Positions 42,705 through 51,691 of a stretch of 64,000 bases of DNA are shown piece after piece. Below the pieces are notes generated by a model, which was given only the letters and a program-made list of their open reading frames with translations, was not told where the DNA came from and did no database searches. Each line of letters begins with the position of its first letter. Position 1 is the stretch's first letter. The translations under genes were made by a program, and so were the position numbers. Where the stretch lies: assembly GCF_018882285.1 (NCBI RefSeq), contig NZ_JACVOT010000001.1, positions 248,001 through 312,000 of the forward strand, in the 5' to 3' direction. The stretch is from Polynucleobacter sp. AM-26B4. GTDB taxonomy: Bacteria > Pseudomonadota > Gammaproteobacteria > Burkholderiales > Burkholderiaceae.

Positions 42705-43292
42705 TTAAGCACCCTTCTTTTCATCTTCATGGCTTACCATGGCTTTTAATTTATCTACGTCGACTTCTTCTACGTCATGTTCACGCTTAGGCCATTCGCC
42801 TGTTTGAAGACAAATAACGCAGCGAATAATTTCAACGAAACCTTGTAGCAACAATAAGCCGCCAGCAATTGGAATGATCAATTTGAATGGCCAAATTGGA
42901 GGGCCATTGGCAGTTTGAGTCGTGTGCTCATTGATTGCGATAGACTCCGCTGCAAAATTAATACCAGCGTAGACCAAGGCGATGATGCCTGGAATGAAGA
43001 AAATAAAGTAAAGAATTAGGTCAAATAGAGCCTGTGTTCTTGGTTGGAAAAAACCATAAAGAACATCGCCCCTCACATGCCCATTTTTTGACAGGGTGTA
43101 GGCGCCTGCCATCATGAACATCACACCGTAGAGCATATAGGTGAAATCAAACACCCAGTCATGCGGGTTATTAAATGCATAGCGATTGAAAACTTCCCAA
43201 CAAATCAGAACAGTTAAAAGAACCACTGAAATGGCTGAGAACTGACCAGCTCTGGTGGATAGCTTATCCACTGCTAAAAGGATTTTTTGCAT
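42705..43292 (-). CDS. dctQ: TRAP transporter small permease DctQ
   Basis: A 195-residue small membrane subunit with four helices. The family features WEVFNRYAFNNPHDWVFDFTYMLYGVMFMM and LKNGHVRGDVLY-like LSKNGHVRGDVLY are clear. It connects the receptor DctP with the channel DctM. It lies 2 bases before dctM and 103 bases after dctP, with a hairpin in that gap. The last 30 residues are charged. Confidence 0.92.
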   Translation of the reverse strand: MQKILLAVDKLSTRAGQFSAISVVLLTVLICWEVFNRYAFNNPHDWVFDFTYMLYGVMFMMAGAYTLSKNGHVRGDVLYGFFQPRTQALFDLILYFIFFIPGIIALVYAGINFAAESIAINEHTTQTANGPPIWPFKLIIPIAGGLLLLQGFVEIIRCVICLQTGEWPKREHDVEEVDVDKLKAMVSHEDEKKGA

Positions 43293-43340
43293 AAGTCTCT
43301 CGTATTATTTTTATAGTAATAATTACATAACCACAAACTA

Positions 43341-43375
43341 CAAACACCCACGCAGTATAACTGAGTGGGTGTTTG
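43341..43375 (-). terminator. intra-operon hairpin between dctP and dctQ
   Basis: CAAACACCCAC and GTGGGTGTTTG make an 11-bp stem, with an inner CAGT/ACTG pairing. There is no proper T run. It lies 20 bases after the dctP stop. It may protect dctP mRNA or attenuate transcription into dctQM. Confidence 0.6.
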
Positions 43376-43395
43376 AGTTACAACAAAACTACGGA

Positions 43396-44529
43396 TTAAG
43401 ACTTAGCTGGAGCCTTCTTAGGTCCAAAGTAATGGTTGTAAGCCATCTTGTAATCCACGTTGGTATCGTTCTGCCAGCGGCAAGCACGCTGAGCAAATGT
43501 ACGCATAGATTCAAGAACACGCTTGAAATCAGCATTTTCTGTTGATTTAGCAGCAATGATCTTGTCCCAAGCAGCCAATTGAGCACGCAAGATTGGGTCA
43601 GGCGTCTTGTAGAACTTAACGCCTTGCTTCTGTTGCATTTCAATATAGTCTTTTGAGTAACGATCGATGGCTTTCCAGCTCATTTCTGCTGAAGAAGCTT
43701 GAACAGCTACGTTGATCATGGCGCGCAATTCTGCAGGCATAGAGTCTAGTTTCTTCTTGTTGAAAAGAATCTCAAACTGCTCTGAACACTGGTGGAATGA
43801 TTGCAACATACATACTTTAGATACGTCTGGGAAGCCCAATAGACGGTCAGAAGATGCATTGTTGAATTCAGCAGCGTCTAATAGACCACGGTCCATCGCT
43901 GGAACAATCTCAGCACCTGGCAAAGCGTTCACTGAAACTTCCATGTCTTTGAAGATGTCAATTGAAAGACCAACTGTACGGTACTTTAGACCCTTCATGT
44001 CTGCAACCTTAGCAACTGGCTTCTTGAACCAGCCGAGTGGCTGTGTTGGCATTGGGCCATATAGGTATGACACAACGTCAATGTTCAATGATTTGTAGAT
44101 GCTTTCCAACATGGCTTTACCACCGCCGTATTCGTGCCATGCAAGCACCATGTTAGGGTCCATACCAAACGCTGGACCTGATCCCCATAGCGCCAAAGCT
44201 GGGCTCTTACCATACCAGTAAGCAACCACACCGTGACCACCGTCCAATGTACCTTTGCTAACCGCATCCAATAGACCAAAAGCTGGAACAACTGAACCTG
44301 CTGGCAAAAGATCAATCTTCAAGCGACCTGAAGACATTTTGTTGATCTTGTCGCAGAAATCTTGTGCGTACTCATGGAAAATATCTTTTGTTGGCCATGT
44401 TGACTGGAAGCGCAAGTTAACTGTTTGCGCTTTTGCAATCATTGGGAAGCCAAGCGTACCTGCGCCAGCAGCTGCAGCTGTTGACGTGGCAATAAATTTA
44501 CGACGTGATTGAACTTTCTTTTCTGACAT
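43396..44529 (-). CDS. dctP: TRAP transporter periplasmic receptor DctP
   Basis: The 377-residue binding protein of the TRAP system. It has a twin-arginine signal (SRRKFIAT, residues 8-15) followed by a long Ala-rich hydrophobic run and a cut near AKAQ, so it is probably exported folded. The mature part has STWPTKDIFHEYAQDF and MKGLKYRTVG; the latter arginine is the usual carboxylate-binding one. It is the first gene of dctPQM. The ligand class is a monocarboxylate or 2-oxo/aromatic acid; this is inferred. Confidence 0.9.
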   Translation of the reverse strand: MSEKKVQSRRKFIATSTAAAAGAGTLGFPMIAKAQTVNLRFQSTWPTKDIFHEYAQDFCDKINKMSSGRLKIDLLPAGSVVPAFGLLDAVSKGTLDGGHGVVAYWYGKSPALALWGSGPAFGMDPNMVLAWHEYGGGKAMLESIYKSLNIDVVSYLYGPMPTQPLGWFKKPVAKVADMKGLKYRTVGLSIDIFKDMEVSVNALPGAEIVPAMDRGLLDAAEFNNASSDRLLGFPDVSKVCMLQSFHQCSEQFEILFNKKKLDSMPAELRAMINVAVQASSAEMSWKAIDRYSKDYIEMQQKQGVKFYKTPDPILRAQLAAWDKIIAAKSTENADFKRVLESMRTFAQRACRWQNDTNVDYKMAYNHYFGPKKAPAKS

Positions 44530-44659
44530 TTAAGTCTCCTCTTGTATGAACAGATCTACCAACCTTGAGAATATATTTCGCAAGATGAGATTAATTTAGC
44601 ACTCTGTGAAAAAATACGCACCTATATAAACGTTATTTTTGCTAGGGGTTTTACCTAAT

Positions 44660-47233
44660 ATGTATCTTGGAGCTTCAAATCAAAGACCCAGCCGAGGAGT
44701 TTTTTGGCGACGCCTACTGCTAATTTTGGTACTTTTGCTGATTACGGCTCTTGGTGCATTGGTGGTGTACTTTTTGTCTACCAAAGACCAGTTAGATGCA
44801 GAGCTAATCACCCCTGGCATCAGCGCCCCAGTCACCATCAAATTTGATGAACATGCCCTTCCCCATGTCTTAGCGGCAAGCCAAGAAGATGCATGGCACA
44901 CCCTGGGCTTTCTGCATGCCACTGAGAGACCTTGGCAGATGGAATTCAACCGCCGCTTGGCATCTGGAAAACTATCTGAAATTCTTGGCAAAGACACGGT
45001 GGCGATTGATAAATTCATACGCACCTTGGGAATACGTCGCGCCGCTGAAAAGCAATATGAAAACTACCCCATTGAATACAAACGTCACATCCAAGCTTAT
45101 GTCGATGGCGTGAATGAGGGATTTGCTCGTTTAGGCTGGGCACTTCCACCTGAGTTCATGATCCTAGGAGTTAAGCCTGGCAATTGGGGGCCGGCCGATT
45201 CTGTGGCCTGGTCATTGATGATGGCCTTGGATCTTGGGGGCAATTGGCACAAGGAGTTTTTGCGCCTTGAGATGTCAGCCACCATGAGCACTGAACATAT
45301 TTGGCAGGCCTTACCGCCCTATCCAGGCGAAGCACCAGCCACTTCGGTTGATTTCGCCAAGATGTATCGCGATTTGGGATTGTTCAAAGAAAAGCTGGCA
45401 ACGAAGACCAAGTCCTCATCAAAAGGTATTGAGCAAAGCCTAGCAACAACCGAGAAAGAAAAAGAATTTTTAAACTTTCTACCAGGTGGCTCAGAAGGCA
45501 TTGGGTCTAATAACTGGGCAGTCGCAGGCAATAAAACCGTCAGCGGCAAACCCTTATTGGCCAATGATCCTCATTTGGGCTTAACCACTCCCGCTATTTG
45601 GTACTTTGCTCATATCCAAGCACCGAAGTTAAATGTCATCGGCGCTACTTTGCCAGGCATACCTGGTGTGGTTTTAGGTCACAACACCCATGTGGCCTGG
45701 AGCTTCACTAATACTGATCCTGATGTACAAGATTTATTCATAGAGGCCTTGGATCCAAATAATCCTGGTCGGTATAAAACACCTCAGGGTTATGAAAACT
45801 TTGTGCTTCGAGAAGAGACGATTGCCATCAAAGGCCAAGAGCCTTTCAAGTTTCTGAGCCGAGAAACCAGGCACGGCCCTGTTATCTCTGATGCTTATCA
45901 ACGTGCGCAAGATTTGATCAACACAGATCGATTTGCCATTTCTTTGCGTTGGACCGCATTGGAAGCTTCTAATCAAACGTTAAAAGCTGGCTTCCAAATG
46001 AATGATGCGCAAAACTTAGAAGAGTTCAAGAGCGCGCTGAAAAATTATCACTCTCCTATGCAAAACGTGGTGATGGCTGATAAGGATGGTCAGATTGCTT
46101 ACCGTGCTGCAGGCGTGGCTCCTAAAAGAAGCAAAGGTAAAGGTTTATTTGGAACGGCGCCCGGTCTTGGTTGGGATGCTCAATACGATTGGGGCCCTTA
46201 CTTTGGTAAAGATGATTTACCCAAAGAAACCAATCCATCAAGCTCATTCATCGCTACAGCCAATCAACGCGTGCACAGTGCCAACGATCCACATCCTTTG
46301 ACCACTGATTGGCACATGCCCTATCGTTATCAACGCATTGAACAATTGATCAATGCCACCGATCAACATGATGTGACCAGTATGAAAGCCATTCAAGCTG
46401 ATGCTCTGTCATTATCAGCGGTGGATTTGATTCCGTTGTTACAGGCTGCGAACTCAACCCATAAATATGCCAGTGAAGCAAAAACCATCATTGCAAACTT
46501 CGATGGCAAGATGAGTGTTGATAGTGCAGGCGCGACCATTTATAACGCATGGGCTCATCAGTTAACGCGCTTGATGTTCGCTGACAAACTGGGAAAAAGC
46601 TTTGCGATTGAGTATGGCAAAAGAGATTTTCGCTCGGGTCTTCATCACATCATGAAGCTGCACCAGGCCGGCAATACTCAAGTAGCATTTTGGTGTGACA
46701 AACCAAGTACCCCAGAAGTTGAAACTTGTGAGAACCTCATGGACGAGGCTTTTACTTTGGCTTTAGAAGATTTGAGCAAGCGCATGGGTGGATCACCTCA
46801 ATCTTGGAAGTGGGGTGAGGTACACGTGGCTGTTTCAGAGCATCGCCCATTCAGCAAAGTGTCTTTATTGAAAAATAAATTTGAGATCACCCGCCCTACT
46901 CCTGGCGATGCTTTCACTGTGAATTTGGGCTTCATGGACTCAGGCAATGCTAGCAACCCGTTCACTGTGAACAAAGGGGCGAGTATGCGTGTAATCTATG
47001 ACTTATCCAATTTAGATCAGTCTCAATTCATTTACCAAACGGGACAATCGGGCTGGATCAATAGTCGTCATTACTCCAGTTATGCAAACGCTTGGGCCAA
47101 ACAAGAATATGTGCCCTTGACCATGAACCCGAGCAAAATTGTTCATACCTCAGTTTTAAAACCTGACTTGAGCATTGCCGCTGAAAACAAAAAACGCTTA
47201 GAAAAAGAAGCCAAAGAAATAAAAAGGAAGTGA
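44660..47233 (+). CDS. penicillin acylase family Ntn hydrolase (S45)
   Basis: A large amidohydrolase made as one precursor and cut into alpha and beta chains. An N-terminal basic stretch and membrane helix (LLLILVLLLITALGALVVYFL) anchors or exports it. The beta-chain begins at Ser283 in GSNNWAVAGNKTVSGKPLLANDPHL, where the catalytic serine follows a glycine. The alpha part has FLHATERPWQMEFNRRLASGKLSEILG. Total length 857 residues from the ATG at 44660; a TTG start 21 bases earlier is less likely. Relatives cleave penicillins, cyclic imides or acyl-homoserine lactones. It is divergent from dctP and followed 5 bases later by a histidine phosphatase gene. Confidence 0.88.
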   Translation: MYLGASNQRPSRGVFWRRLLLILVLLLITALGALVVYFLSTKDQLDAELITPGISAPVTIKFDEHALPHVLAASQEDAWHTLGFLHATERPWQMEFNRRLASGKLSEILGKDTVAIDKFIRTLGIRRAAEKQYENYPIEYKRHIQAYVDGVNEGFARLGWALPPEFMILGVKPGNWGPADSVAWSLMMALDLGGNWHKEFLRLEMSATMSTEHIWQALPPYPGEAPATSVDFAKMYRDLGLFKEKLATKTKSSSKGIEQSLATTEKEKEFLNFLPGGSEGIGSNNWAVAGNKTVSGKPLLANDPHLGLTTPAIWYFAHIQAPKLNVIGATLPGIPGVVLGHNTHVAWSFTNTDPDVQDLFIEALDPNNPGRYKTPQGYENFVLREETIAIKGQEPFKFLSRETRHGPVISDAYQRAQDLINTDRFAISLRWTALEASNQTLKAGFQMNDAQNLEEFKSALKNYHSPMQNVVMADKDGQIAYRAAGVAPKRSKGKGLFGTAPGLGWDAQYDWGPYFGKDDLPKETNPSSSFIATANQRVHSANDPHPLTTDWHMPYRYQRIEQLINATDQHDVTSMKAIQADALSLSAVDLIPLLQAANSTHKYASEAKTIIANFDGKMSVDSAGATIYNAWAHQLTRLMFADKLGKSFAIEYGKRDFRSGLHHIMKLHQAGNTQVAFWCDKPSTPEVETCENLMDEAFTLALEDLSKRMGGSPQSWKWGEVHVAVSEHRPFSKVSLLKNKFEITRPTPGDAFTVNLGFMDSGNASNPFTVNKGASMRVIYDLSNLDQSQFIYQTGQSGWINSRHYSSYANAWAKQEYVPLTMNPSKIVHTSVLKPDLSIAAENKKRLEKEAKEIKRK

Positions 47234-47238
47234 TTTCT

Positions 47239-47844
47239 ATGAAAAGTATTTCTCAAAGTTCGCAAAGTTGGCAAATTCGACTAAGTCGTTTATTACTCAG
47301 CTGCTTTCTCTTGGCAGCTAGTCAGTTCACTCATGCAGGCTTGAAAGAAGATCTAGAAACTGGTTCTTATGTTTTGATGATGCGTCATGCTGATGCGCCA
47401 GGCTATAGCGACCCTGACGGATATAACTTGAATGATTGCAGTACCCAAAGAAATCTAGGCGCCACTGGTAAGACTCAAGCCAAGATGATTGGGCAATGGT
47501 TGACCACTCAAGGCATTGAAAGTGCGCAAGTTTTTAGCAGTCCTTGGTGTCGCTGCAAAGACACTGCCGCCCTATTGAACAAAGGTACTGTGCAAGTTGA
47601 GGTTGGCCTTGGATCATTTTTTGAAAATCGTGGCAGTCGTCAAGAGCAAACTCGTTTGACTCAAAACAAAATTGCACAACTCTTAAAAGTATCACCGCGC
47701 AAACCGGTGATCATGGTCACGCATCAAGTGAATATCCAAGCCTTTGCAGGACAATCATTGAGCTCAGGCAGTATGGTGTTGGTGAAAGTCAATCAATTAG
47801 GTCAGTACGTGTCTCATCAACTGATCAATCATCCTCACCCTTGA
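47239..47844 (+). CDS. exported histidine phosphatase family protein
   Basis: A 201-residue histidine phosphatase (phosphoglycerate mutase fold). The catalytic motif is LMMRHADAPG with the nucleophile histidine of RHA; the second histidine lies in MVTHQVNIQAF. A signal peptide (LLLSCFLLAASQFTHAG) sends it out of the cytoplasm. GGAAG stands 8 bases before the ATG at 47239; a GTG 9 bases earlier overlaps the acylase gene. The substrate is unknown. Confidence 0.85.
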   Translation: MKSISQSSQSWQIRLSRLLLSCFLLAASQFTHAGLKEDLETGSYVLMMRHADAPGYSDPDGYNLNDCSTQRNLGATGKTQAKMIGQWLTTQGIESAQVFSSPWCRCKDTAALLNKGTVQVEVGLGSFFENRGSRQEQTRLTQNKIAQLLKVSPRKPVIMVTHQVNIQAFAGQSLSSGSMVLVKVNQLGQYVSHQLINHPHP

Positions 47845-47861
47845 GGCAAGGATTATCCAGA

Positions 47862-48623
47862 TTAAGAACTGTGGCTGTCTTGAAAGCCACCACGTCTGTA
47901 GGTGACTACCAAGGTATCTCGCCATCCTTGCTCTAAGGCTTTAGGATCGATTGGTTGAATCGGTGTGGTTTCATGAACCACACGAGCATCGTCGAGCAAT
48001 AACAAGCTAAAAGGCTTTTGCAAAGTGAAGCGCTGACCTTGCGGGCCATTCGATTCAAATACCCTGGTTTCTCCACCTTTGATACCGTGACGCTGAAGCA
48101 TCAAAACAGCCACGTACTCAACACCATCACGATGAGCACCCTCTGGTGTTGGTCGACCAATACCATCGGTTGTATCAATCCTGAATTGATGCACCTCTAC
48201 AAACCAAGGCTTGGATTCATCAAGATTATTTTGTGTTTGATCAAACTGTAGAGCCAAGTTCAATAAAAAATCTTTGAGTGCTGCTGAGTGGGCAAACGTT
48301 TCTTCACATGGCTCAAACCAACGATCAATACCGCCATGCAATGCGTTATATGAAACTGGTTGCCAGTGGGCACGATGAGGAGCCAATGTGACCGTATTGT
48401 TTTGAATCACAAAACTGGCATGCCTTCTTTGACGATAACGACCACCATCTTTTAAATAAGCATCGGCTGGCAAGTTTTTCCAAGTGGCAGATAAGTCTTG
48501 CCACTCAGTCAAATGATGTTGAGAAAGCTCAAAAAAATGCTCAGGCGATAAAACGACATAGCCATTATCTTGAATAGCTGTTGGCACAGAGGCCAGCGAT
48601 GTTTGTGGTGGATCTAATAGCAT
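47862..48623 (-). CDS. 2-oxoglutarate/Fe(II) dioxygenase, BsmA/IDO type
   Basis: A 253-residue enzyme of the 2OG-Fe dioxygenase family that includes BsmA and L-isoleucine 4-hydroxylase. The iron ligands are probably the HxD of GAHRDGVEYV and the histidine in VVHETTPI, and the oxoglutarate arginine is in DTLVVTYRRGGF. ESNGPQGQRFTLQKPFSLLLLDD is the usual C-terminal block. It likely hydroxylates a free amino acid; which one cannot be told. It converges on the histidine phosphatase gene and has no operon partner. Confidence 0.83.
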   Translation of the reverse strand: MLLDPPQTSLASVPTAIQDNGYVVLSPEHFFELSQHHLTEWQDLSATWKNLPADAYLKDGGRYRQRRHASFVIQNNTVTLAPHRAHWQPVSYNALHGGIDRWFEPCEETFAHSAALKDFLLNLALQFDQTQNNLDESKPWFVEVHQFRIDTTDGIGRPTPEGAHRDGVEYVAVLMLQRHGIKGGETRVFESNGPQGQRFTLQKPFSLLLLDDARVVHETTPIQPIDPKALEQGWRDTLVVTYRRGGFQDSHSS

Positions 48624-48727
48624 GTCAAAAATTGATAAAAATGGCTCATGAATGTCTTGAGGATTGATTATCCTCTGAATGACTCACTTATGGGCAAAGC
48701 CTTATTTGTCCATATGAAGCGGCACCA

Positions 48728-49495
48728 TCAAGCTTTTAGAAAATTCGCTTGGTGCAGTTCTTTGTATTCGCAACCAACCCAACCCTCGTACCCTAAATCA
48801 TCCAAAAGCATGAAGAAATCAAGGTAATTGATTTCTCCTGTGCCAGGTTCATGGCGACCAGGATGATCTGCAATTTGAATATGCTCGATGAAAGGCATCA
48901 GCTCTTCTATATCCAAAATATCTTCACCCATGCGATGGGCATGATAGGCATCGAATTGAAGATGCAAATTGTTCGATGGAACCGCCATGATGGTTTCTAG
49001 AGCATGTTGACTGCTGGACAAGAAAAATCCCGGCATATCAAATGTGTTGATGGGTTCAATCAAGAGCTTGATGTTTGATTTTTTTAACTCTTCTGCCGCA
49101 TAAGTTAAATTTTCTACAAAAGTTTTTTGAGCCTCACCAAAACTCACACCCTCAGGCAATATTCCTGCCAAACAATTTAATTGTTTGACTCCCAAATGTT
49201 GGGCATGAGCAATAGCATCAGGAATGCCGCGTTTGAATTCATCTACCCTGGCTGGATGACAAGCCAAACCTCGATCTCCTTTGGACCAATCACCACCGCG
49301 TAAGTTATGCAGCACCATCGGTAATTCAAGCTGCGTCATTGATTCTGCTATTTCTTTTAGGGCTGCGCCTGAATTCTCTTGATATGGAAATTGGCATTCA
49401 ATGGCTTCAAAGCCATCGTCTTTTGCAGCCTTGATTCGCTCTAAGAAAGGCAGATGCGCATAGAGCAAGGAGAGGTTGGCGGCAAAACGAGGCAT
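48728..49495 (-). CDS. hydroxypyruvate isomerase family protein
   Basis: A TIM-barrel isomerase of 255 residues of the Hyi/OtnI group. RFAANLSLLYAHLPFLERIKAAKDDGFEAIECQFPY at the start and LLIEPINTFDMPGFFLSS, HLQFDAYHAHRMGEDI and HIQIADHPGRHEPGTGEINY are highly conserved family blocks; the glutamate and histidine ligands for a metal are within them. It interconverts hydroxypyruvate and tartronate semialdehyde, or a related hydroxyoxo acid, in glyoxylate metabolism. The ATG at 49495 has AGG 9 bases upstream. It is divergent from the MOSC gene. The partner enzymes of the glyoxylate route (gcl, glxR) are not seen here. Confidence 0.88.
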   Translation of the reverse strand: MPRFAANLSLLYAHLPFLERIKAAKDDGFEAIECQFPYQENSGAALKEIAESMTQLELPMVLHNLRGGDWSKGDRGLACHPARVDEFKRGIPDAIAHAQHLGVKQLNCLAGILPEGVSFGEAQKTFVENLTYAAEELKKSNIKLLIEPINTFDMPGFFLSSSQHALETIMAVPSNNLHLQFDAYHAHRMGEDILDIEELMPFIEHIQIADHPGRHEPGTGEINYLDFFMLLDDLGYEGWVGCEYKELHQANFLKA

Positions 49496-49533
49496 AAATG
49501 ACCTAATTATCAATTCAGTGATTTAATTATGGC

Positions 49534-50142
49534 ATGCGCATCATTTCAATTTCCACAGGCAAGATTGCTCCATTGTTTGGCATAGACCACCCCGATCACC
49601 GCGTGGTCAATTCAGGCATCAAAAAAGACATTGTCAGTTCTTTAGATCACCCGATCAGCATCCAAGTCAGAGCCATTGGCTTGGATGGCGATGAACAAGC
49701 TGACTTCAGTGTGCATGGTGGATTAGAGAAAGCGATCTATGCCTACCCAAGTGAACACTACCCTTTCTGGAATGAACTACTTAGCAGAGAAGCTAAAAGA
49801 ACCAACCCAATTGGTTTTGGTTTTGTTGGCGAAAATCTCAGTGTTGAAGGATTCTCTGAAGAATCTGTTTGGGTTGGTGATAACTGGCAGATTGGCGATG
49901 TTGAACTAGAAGTTGTCAAATTAAGAGAACCCTGCTTCAAATTCAATGCGCGGATGGGCTATAAAGGTGCATCCAAAGCAATGATTCAATCCACTCGCTC
50001 AGGTTGGTATCTGAAAGTTCACAAAGGTGGCAACATCAAAGCTGGTGATGCCATCGTCGTCACACCTGGTCGCAGAGAAATGAGCATTCAGCAACAGAAT
50101 CATTTTTTATTGCGCAAAGAGTCGCAAAAAGATTTGTTTTAA
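49534..50142 (+). CDS. MOSC domain protein (YiiM-like)
   Basis: A 202-residue protein with a MOSC domain, the module of molybdenum cofactor sulfurases and of YiiM, which reduces N-hydroxylated compounds. The opening is ISTGKIAPLFGI, followed by GLDGDEQADFSVHGGLEKAIYAYPSEHYPFW and FGENLSVEGFSE-like VGENLSVEGF and RCPCFK-like REPCFKFNARMG, with the conserved cysteine. The stop directly abuts the phosphatase gene (TAAATG). Confidence 0.87.
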   Translation: MRIISISTGKIAPLFGIDHPDHRVVNSGIKKDIVSSLDHPISIQVRAIGLDGDEQADFSVHGGLEKAIYAYPSEHYPFWNELLSREAKRTNPIGFGFVGENLSVEGFSEESVWVGDNWQIGDVELEVVKLREPCFKFNARMGYKGASKAMIQSTRSGWYLKVHKGGNIKAGDAIVVTPGRREMSIQQQNHFLLRKESQKDLF

Positions 50143-50625
50143 ATGAGCTCCATGAATATTCTCTTTGTGTGCATGGGCAATATTTGCAGAAGTCCAACCG
50201 CCCATGGTGTGTTTCGTCAATACATTGAAGAGTCTGGCTTATCTCATCAAGTGAGAGTCGATTCTGCAGGAACGCATGCTTACCATGTGGGCGAAGCGCC
50301 AGATGCTCGCTCTCAAACACATGCACTCAAGCGTGGCTATGATTTATCAGATTTGGCAGCCAGACAACTCGATGATCGAGATTTTGATCACTATGATTTA
50401 TTGCTGGTGATGGATTGGGAAAACTTTGCGCTGACAGAGCAGCGCTGTCCTCCAAATAAAAAGCATAAGATCCGACGCTTAACTGAGTTTTGCAAAGTTA
50501 ATCAGGCCAGCGTTGTTCCTGACCCTTATTACAAAGGCAGTGAAGGTTTTGAGGAAGTGCTTGATTTGGTCGAGGATGCCTGTGACGGTTTACTTGATCA
50601 CGTGAGACAAAGACTCTTACGTTGA
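50143..50625 (+). CDS. low-molecular-weight protein tyrosine phosphatase
   Basis: Cysteine-dependent phosphatase with the CX5R loop: Cys10-MGNIC-Arg16-S in LFVCMGNICRSPTAHGV. The general acid aspartate is in VPDPYYKG near the end. The length of 160 residues is standard. The ATG abuts the MOSC stop; a second ATG three codons later (MNILFVC) is possible. It forms a two-gene unit with the MOSC gene. Its target is unknown; no exopolysaccharide tyrosine kinase gene is nearby. Confidence 0.93.
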   Translation: MSSMNILFVCMGNICRSPTAHGVFRQYIEESGLSHQVRVDSAGTHAYHVGEAPDARSQTHALKRGYDLSDLAARQLDDRDFDHYDLLLVMDWENFALTEQRCPPNKKHKIRRLTEFCKVNQASVVPDPYYKGSEGFEEVLDLVEDACDGLLDHVRQRLLR

Positions 50626-50731
50626 GAGCGAATGATTTGTAGGAAATTCCTTACAAACAAATCTCCCTTTTCCGATTTTAAAAATTTAGATTGTCTGGCA
50701 AGCTCTTTACTCAATTTTCTTGAGAGCTCAT

Positions 50732-51163
50732 ATGTCTATTTATCTACAGGATCAAAAATCACCCGAATCGGCACAGTCCCACATCTTCACCCTCACCTGC
50801 CATCATGATAGTCAACGCAGTGTTAAAGATCCCGGCATCAAGCCAAATGAGACACCCAAAGAGAATGTGAAGATTGTCGACATTCGGATGATTGAACTGA
50901 TCAAAAAGGAGGATGACTTCAAAGCTTTATTATTCGAAGATCTTTATAGAAAAATCACCTTCGATAAATTAACCAATCCCAAAGTGTTAGCCGAGAAGAT
51001 TCAGTTCCCCATCAAAGATACTCTGGCTCTTTACAAAGGAGATCTTAAAAAGATCAATACCTTTAGATTGCTTCACGCAATCGCACAGTTTGGCTATGAC
51101 ATTCATGTTTGTATGAGGCCAACCGTGGCTTATATACCCGGCGAGGTCTGCTTGGAGCGCTGA
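50732..51163 (+). CDS. unknown protein with XRE/HTH-like C-terminal half
   Basis: A 143-residue protein without a recognised family. The first 50 residues are polar and probably disordered. The rest is helical: LFEDLYRKITFDKLTNPKVLAEKIQFP, then DTLALYKGDLKKINTFRLLHAIAQFGYDIHVCMRP. The last part looks like the third helix and wing of HTH_37/XRE antitoxins (xLLxGxLxxFSxDRLxxLLxxLGxDVxI). It may be a DNA-binding regulator. The ATG at 50732 has GAGAG just upstream. There is no toxin-like partner on the same strand. Confidence 0.55.
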   Translation: MSIYLQDQKSPESAQSHIFTLTCHHDSQRSVKDPGIKPNETPKENVKIVDIRMIELIKKEDDFKALLFEDLYRKITFDKLTNPKVLAEKIQFPIKDTLALYKGDLKKINTFRLLHAIAQFGYDIHVCMRPTVAYIPGEVCLER

Positions 51164-51180
51164 GAGCTTGCAAGTGAACA

Positions 51181-51399
51181 TCAGCGTGAAACATTTCTGT
51201 AACGCTTAAAGAACCATTTCCTGATGTAGGTGGCAACGCCACCTCCCATCACCATTCCAAAGACTATCGGGTTATCCATCAACAATTGCCAAATACCTTG
51301 CCCTGATTCAACACCCACCTGAATCGTTTCTGTGATTTCACCCAACTCATCAGAATTAATCAATTTATCAACCAATAACTCGCACATCGCCTGGCTCAT
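51181..51399 (-). CDS. small unknown protein with a hydrophobic helix
   Basis: A 72-residue protein. The first half is acidic (CELLVDKLINSDELGEITETIQVGVESG), then comes a hydrophobic stretch (LLMDNPIVFGMVMGGGVATYI) and a basic end (RKWFFKRYRNVSR). It looks like a single-span membrane protein with a basic C-terminus. It begins 9 bases after the stop of the basic protein gene at 51409, so the two are co-transcribed. It is not recognised. Confidence 0.5.
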   Translation of the reverse strand: MSQAMCELLVDKLINSDELGEITETIQVGVESGQGIWQLLMDNPIVFGMVMGGGVATYIRKWFFKRYRNVSR

Positions 51400-51408
51400 G
51401 ACATGACC

Positions 51409-51576
51409 TTATAGCCTACCAATGAAAACCAAGGTCGCCAACTTAGCCAAGCCATAGCTCGTACTTTTTGCCAGCTTGATGCTTTTAGATAAAACACTGG
51501 GGCTTCTTCTGCTTGAGGTCTTTTTGCTTCGTTTGGGCGGTGCTTTTCTGGCAAAGTTTCTGATGATCATCTCCAT
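51409..51576 (-). CDS. small basic unknown protein
   Basis: A 55-residue protein found by translating the gap. It starts MEMIIRNFARKAPPKRSKKT, is rich in Lys, Arg and Ser up to residue about 35, and ends with a more hydrophobic part (YGLAKLATLVFIGRL). The AAGGAG ribosome site lies 8 bases before the ATG (51585-51590), the strongest evidence that it is a gene. It is followed 9 bases later by the 72-residue protein gene. No family is recognised; a toxin or membrane-active peptide are possibilities only. Confidence 0.5.
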   Translation of the reverse strand: MEMIIRNFARKAPPKRSKKTSSRRSPSVLSKSIKLAKSTSYGLAKLATLVFIGRL

Positions 51577-51691
51577 CAAGTTTTCTCCTTAAAGAAATCA
51601 TGATGAATCCAGTTAATCTGAATGTGCGGGAAGTGATTCGTCAGAAATTGCTGATTGATATAAAGAGAATTCTTACCCAGCAGTGAACACC

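Noticed and set aside
44660-47233. Reading the acylase as a beta-lactamase or beta-lactam resistance gene
   Set aside because: It has the S45 Ntn hydrolase serine after glycine, not a serine or metallo-beta-lactamase motif.
51600-51686. A 28-codon plus-strand reading frame beginning ATGATGAATCC
   Set aside because: Too short, no clear ribosome site and lying between genes on the other strand; it may be chance.
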